A stretch of 16,823 bases of DNA from Davidsoniella eucalypti (taxonomy: Eukaryota; Ascomycota; Sordariomycetes; Microascales; Ceratocystidaceae): assembly GCA_004009845.1 (NCBI GenBank), contig RMBW01000272.1, forward strand, positions 1-16,823, given 5' to 3'. Under the pieces are notes generated by a model. The model ran no database searches, was not told the DNA's origin, and saw only the letters and a list, made by a program, of their open reading frames with translations. Made by a program: the position numbers and the translations under genes. This document shows positions 14,751-16,823 of this stretch, piece after piece. Numbering within the stretch: position 1 is the stretch's first letter; every line of letters starts with the position of its first letter.

Positions 14751-15090
14751 GTAATGGTATAAGTACCTAAAGTTGTTGATAATTTGAACTGCTGCCATGT
14801 TAGTCTTGTGGTTCTTCTTACAACTAAAGAACCTAACTGAAATACATATCAAGTTAGTGTCTGTCGCTATTGTGGTATAATTCCCAGTAATATCCATTAA
14901 ATCGACTTGTTATATTATCTTGTTTGGCTAACTATCCTTTTCAAATTTGTTGACTATCTTTCTATATTGTACCTAGATACTTGCTTTATATTGTAGAACT
15001 CCAAGAAATATTTAGTATTCTACGAGTGAATTTCTGCATGCAATCAACTTGATTTTTAATTTAAATCTTTTAGGTTATATTTTAAATCTT

Positions 15091-15132
15091 TTTTTTTAAA
15101 AATTCAGTAATCTTACGGAGCTATAGAGCTAT
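15091..15132 (-). repeat. Short T-run-headed repeat, copy 1
   Basis: A T-run followed by AATTCAGTAATCTTACGGAG and then CTATAGAGCTAT. It matches copy 2 except for a few bases. No clear flanking duplication is seen. Confidence 0.55.
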
Positions 15133-15185
15133 AAACATGTTATTTATAGACCTTATTTCTAAATCTGTCGACACTAATTCAACCC

Positions 15186-15263
15186 TGTAGCGTTTCTTTT
15201 TTTTTTTTTTTTAATTCATTTATCTTATGGAGCTATAGAGCTATGAAGATTGTAGCGTTTCTT
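15186..15263 (-). mobile_element. Tiny poly(A)-type retroposon, copy 2, with 13-bp direct repeats
   Basis: A 52-bp insert (15199-15250) is flanked by an exact 13-bp direct repeat TGTAGCGTTTCTT (15186-15198, 15251-15263). Read on the minus strand the insert begins ATCTTCATAGCTCTATAGCT and ends in AATT plus about 14 A. A poly(A) end plus a target duplication of this length is the usual sign of LINE-driven retroposition. The source RNA is unknown to me. Confidence 0.6.
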
Positions 15264-15664
15264 AAAACCTACTAATGTCCTTTTCTGGAATGCTTGCAGC
15301 CTGTTTAATTTTTGTTTCAGCCTATTTCTACCTTCTAACATTACCTGAAGCCTTAAAAATTACTTACACTCTTACAAACTCAAACTATCCACCTTTGCCT
15401 TCACTTACGATATTGTCTATATTTATATCTATCATTATTACAAATGATACCAAGCAGTTGTTGCCCTGTACTCCTGATAAAAAGTAGTCTATTCATATCA
15501 CATTACTCTTTTCGTTACCTTGATCAAAATCTCCCTTTAGATATTTTATGTTGTTCTATTGCCTTTTTTATTTCTAGAATTGACAAGAAACACTGGCAAG
15601 TATGCTTATCTTTACAGTATAGTTTAATTAGTTCCAAAAGACCGCATGATAGCCGCAAAAACAA

Positions 15665-15742
15665 CTTCAATTTTCAACATCTTCATAGCTCTATAGCTCC
15701 ATATATTAATGAAATAAATAAAATTGAAAGACCTTCAATTTT
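15665..15742 (+). mobile_element. Tiny retroposon, copy 3, opposite orientation
   Basis: CATCTTCATAGCTCTATAGC begins near 15679 and is the reverse complement of copy 2. It runs into an A-rich stretch (15711-15728). The exact 10-mer CTTCAATTTT flanks it (15665-15674 and 15733-15742), a possible target duplication, though in AT-rich DNA this is weaker evidence than for copy 2. Confidence 0.5.
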
Positions 15743-15952
15743 AATAGATAACAACCCTGCATTCATTGTTTTATGGTTAGTGAATTCTGTACTAACAGAA
15801 GAGCTTTGGCGCTTATTCTTTCACAAGCAAAATATATGACTTATGCCATTAATTGAATCATCAATTACCTATTTATTCAAGGCATCTATGTATTGTATAG
15901 AGAATTGTCTGTGTGTTATTTTTAAAATCAAGTCTTCAATCATTTTAAAATT

Positions 15953-15987
15953 CTTTTTTAATTCATTAATCTTATAGCTATGAAGAT
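15953..15987 (-). repeat. Short T-run-headed repeat, copy 4 (internally shortened)
   Basis: A T-run followed by AATTCATTAATCTTATAGCT and ATGAAGAT. Compared with copy 2 about 11 bp (GGAGCTATAGA region) are missing from the middle. The AGCTAT repeats that border the gap suggest a slippage deletion. No clear flanking duplication is seen. Confidence 0.5.
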
Positions 15988-16823
15988 TTGTCCTTGCACC
16001 TATAACTTACCTTTGCTAGTGCGTATGGCCCTGTAAAATTATTTTATTACCATTCAAACAAATATTATTACTGCTTCTGTTCTTTTTAAAGTGAAAAAAA
16101 TCAGAAAAGGCAGGCTTATTTCCTAGAGCTAGTACCAATTTTTTCTGCTGAAAAACATATTACTCGTAAGCAAAATCCCGAAAAACCCACTTTTCTAGAT
16201 GTATTTATCCAATCACATGTCCGGTTGAACTAAATACATGTCCATCGTAAGGAAGGGAGCCCTCGCCCTCTTTTGTATGTGTGTTTAGCTGTCAACAGCC
16301 GCCGAATAATACCTAGGGTTGACATTCATATACTTACTGAGCTGGAGTCACTCAATGAATAGTCATACCTTACTTGCCGACAACACATTCATTTCCTTTG
16401 ATGTACTTAATAGTCAACATTTGTACTATGTAGAGAACTATATCTCTCAGTGACTGATATATACAATCAATTTCCCAATCGCCTAGCTTGCAGTTGTGAC
16501 TCATTCATAACTCTTTCTCTGTTAATTAGCCATGTAATTTTTTCTCGATACTCAATAACACAACCACAGTATTTATTAACCATTTTCTAACAAACTATTG
16601 CTAGTATTGGGGTCTACAATCTTTGATAGTTTACCATTTCCTATATTCTTGCCCAATCTTTATGTCTTACCTTATTACATTTCCCTTGAAATGCAACATT
16701 CCGTTAGAACTACAAAACTTACAGTAAGTCATTGATCATTCCTGATTTTACTACGAGTGTCCTTCTTACATGTTTATAGAGCATTTTCTCGACAAACTTG
16801 GTCTTTGCTCTTATGTTTTGCCG

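Larger units (their letters stand above)
14751..16823. other. AT-rich flank without a convincing gene
   Basis: Base composition changes sharply at 14750 from mixed to strongly AT-rich. There are several T-runs, four copies of a short repeat (described separately), and a small direct repeat ACATGTCC (16216-16223 and 16236-16243). The longest open frames are short (131 residues at most), match no family I recognise, and one spans a repeat copy. No tRNA or rRNA pattern is seen. It may be intergenic DNA or strongly decayed repeat. Confidence 0.6.

Noticed and set aside
14751..14900. Possible RIP-type mutated remnant of a retroelement in the AT-rich flank
   Set aside because: I could not align this flank to any part of gag, pol or the LTRs, even allowing C-to-T changes by eye, so there is no support.
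15444..15839. 131-residue open frame on the plus strand in the AT-rich flank
   Set aside because: No recognisable domain, AT-driven composition, and it spans one copy of the short retroposon-like repeat. It overlaps another chance frame starting at 15275. I do not call it a gene.

Overview
The window is almost entirely LTR-retrotransposon DNA, followed by about 2 kb of AT-rich flank. The elements are Ty3/gypsy chromoviruses: gene order is gag, protease, reverse transcriptase, RNase H, integrase, chromodomain, with an 11-nt self-priming site of the Tf1/sushi type. This fits a fungal nuclear genome best, because that group is chiefly fungal (a vertebrate branch exists). I cannot name the species. 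I see no host gene, rRNA, tRNA or CRISPR. All identities quoted were judged by eye.

Layout. Positions 1-1884 are a scrap yard: a broken gag piece on the minus strand (1-979), a complete 181-bp LTR (980-1160) with a 20-bp tail that repeats the LTR end, an integrase piece on the plus strand (1181-1591), a divergent 179-bp LTR (1592-1770), and the first 104 bp of another LTR (1781-1884). Positions 1885-14750 are a full-length minus-strand element (the outer element) with matching 178-bp LTRs. Its pol is interrupted by a second full-length minus-strand element (the inner element, 2862-9261) with matching 181-bp LTRs and a perfect 5-bp target duplication GTAGT (2857-2861 and 9262-9266). Without the insert the outer element is about 6.46 kb and its pol frame is continuous across the junction. 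Positions 14751-16823 are AT-rich, hold no convincing gene, and carry four copies of a very short T-run-headed repeat. Two of these copies are flanked by direct repeats that look like target duplications.

How the parts work together. In both elements the transcript should start in the LTR 55 nt after a TATA box. The first 11 nt of the RNA are complementary to a site 2 nt inside the LTR, so the RNA can prime its own reverse transcription. The paired bases co-vary between the two families. Gag ends at GGATTTT-TAG followed by a perfect GC-rich hairpin, and pol lies in the -1 frame, open from that point: a classical -1 ribosomal frameshift signal conserved in both families. Pol supplies protease, RT/RNase H and integrase; the chromodomain probably directs integration to methylated-histone chromatin, which suits the nesting.

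Most unusual parts. Both Gag proteins begin with a hydrophobic, probably membrane-spanning segment and a colinear 59-residue block (rich in Trp, Cys and His) that is about 60% identical, although the rest of Gag is barely alignable. The inner leader RNA contains an array of eight short hairpins with co-varying stems and an invariant flank. The inner pol carries an apparent 2-nt insertion in a T-run, so that copy looks non-autonomous unless this is a sequencing error.
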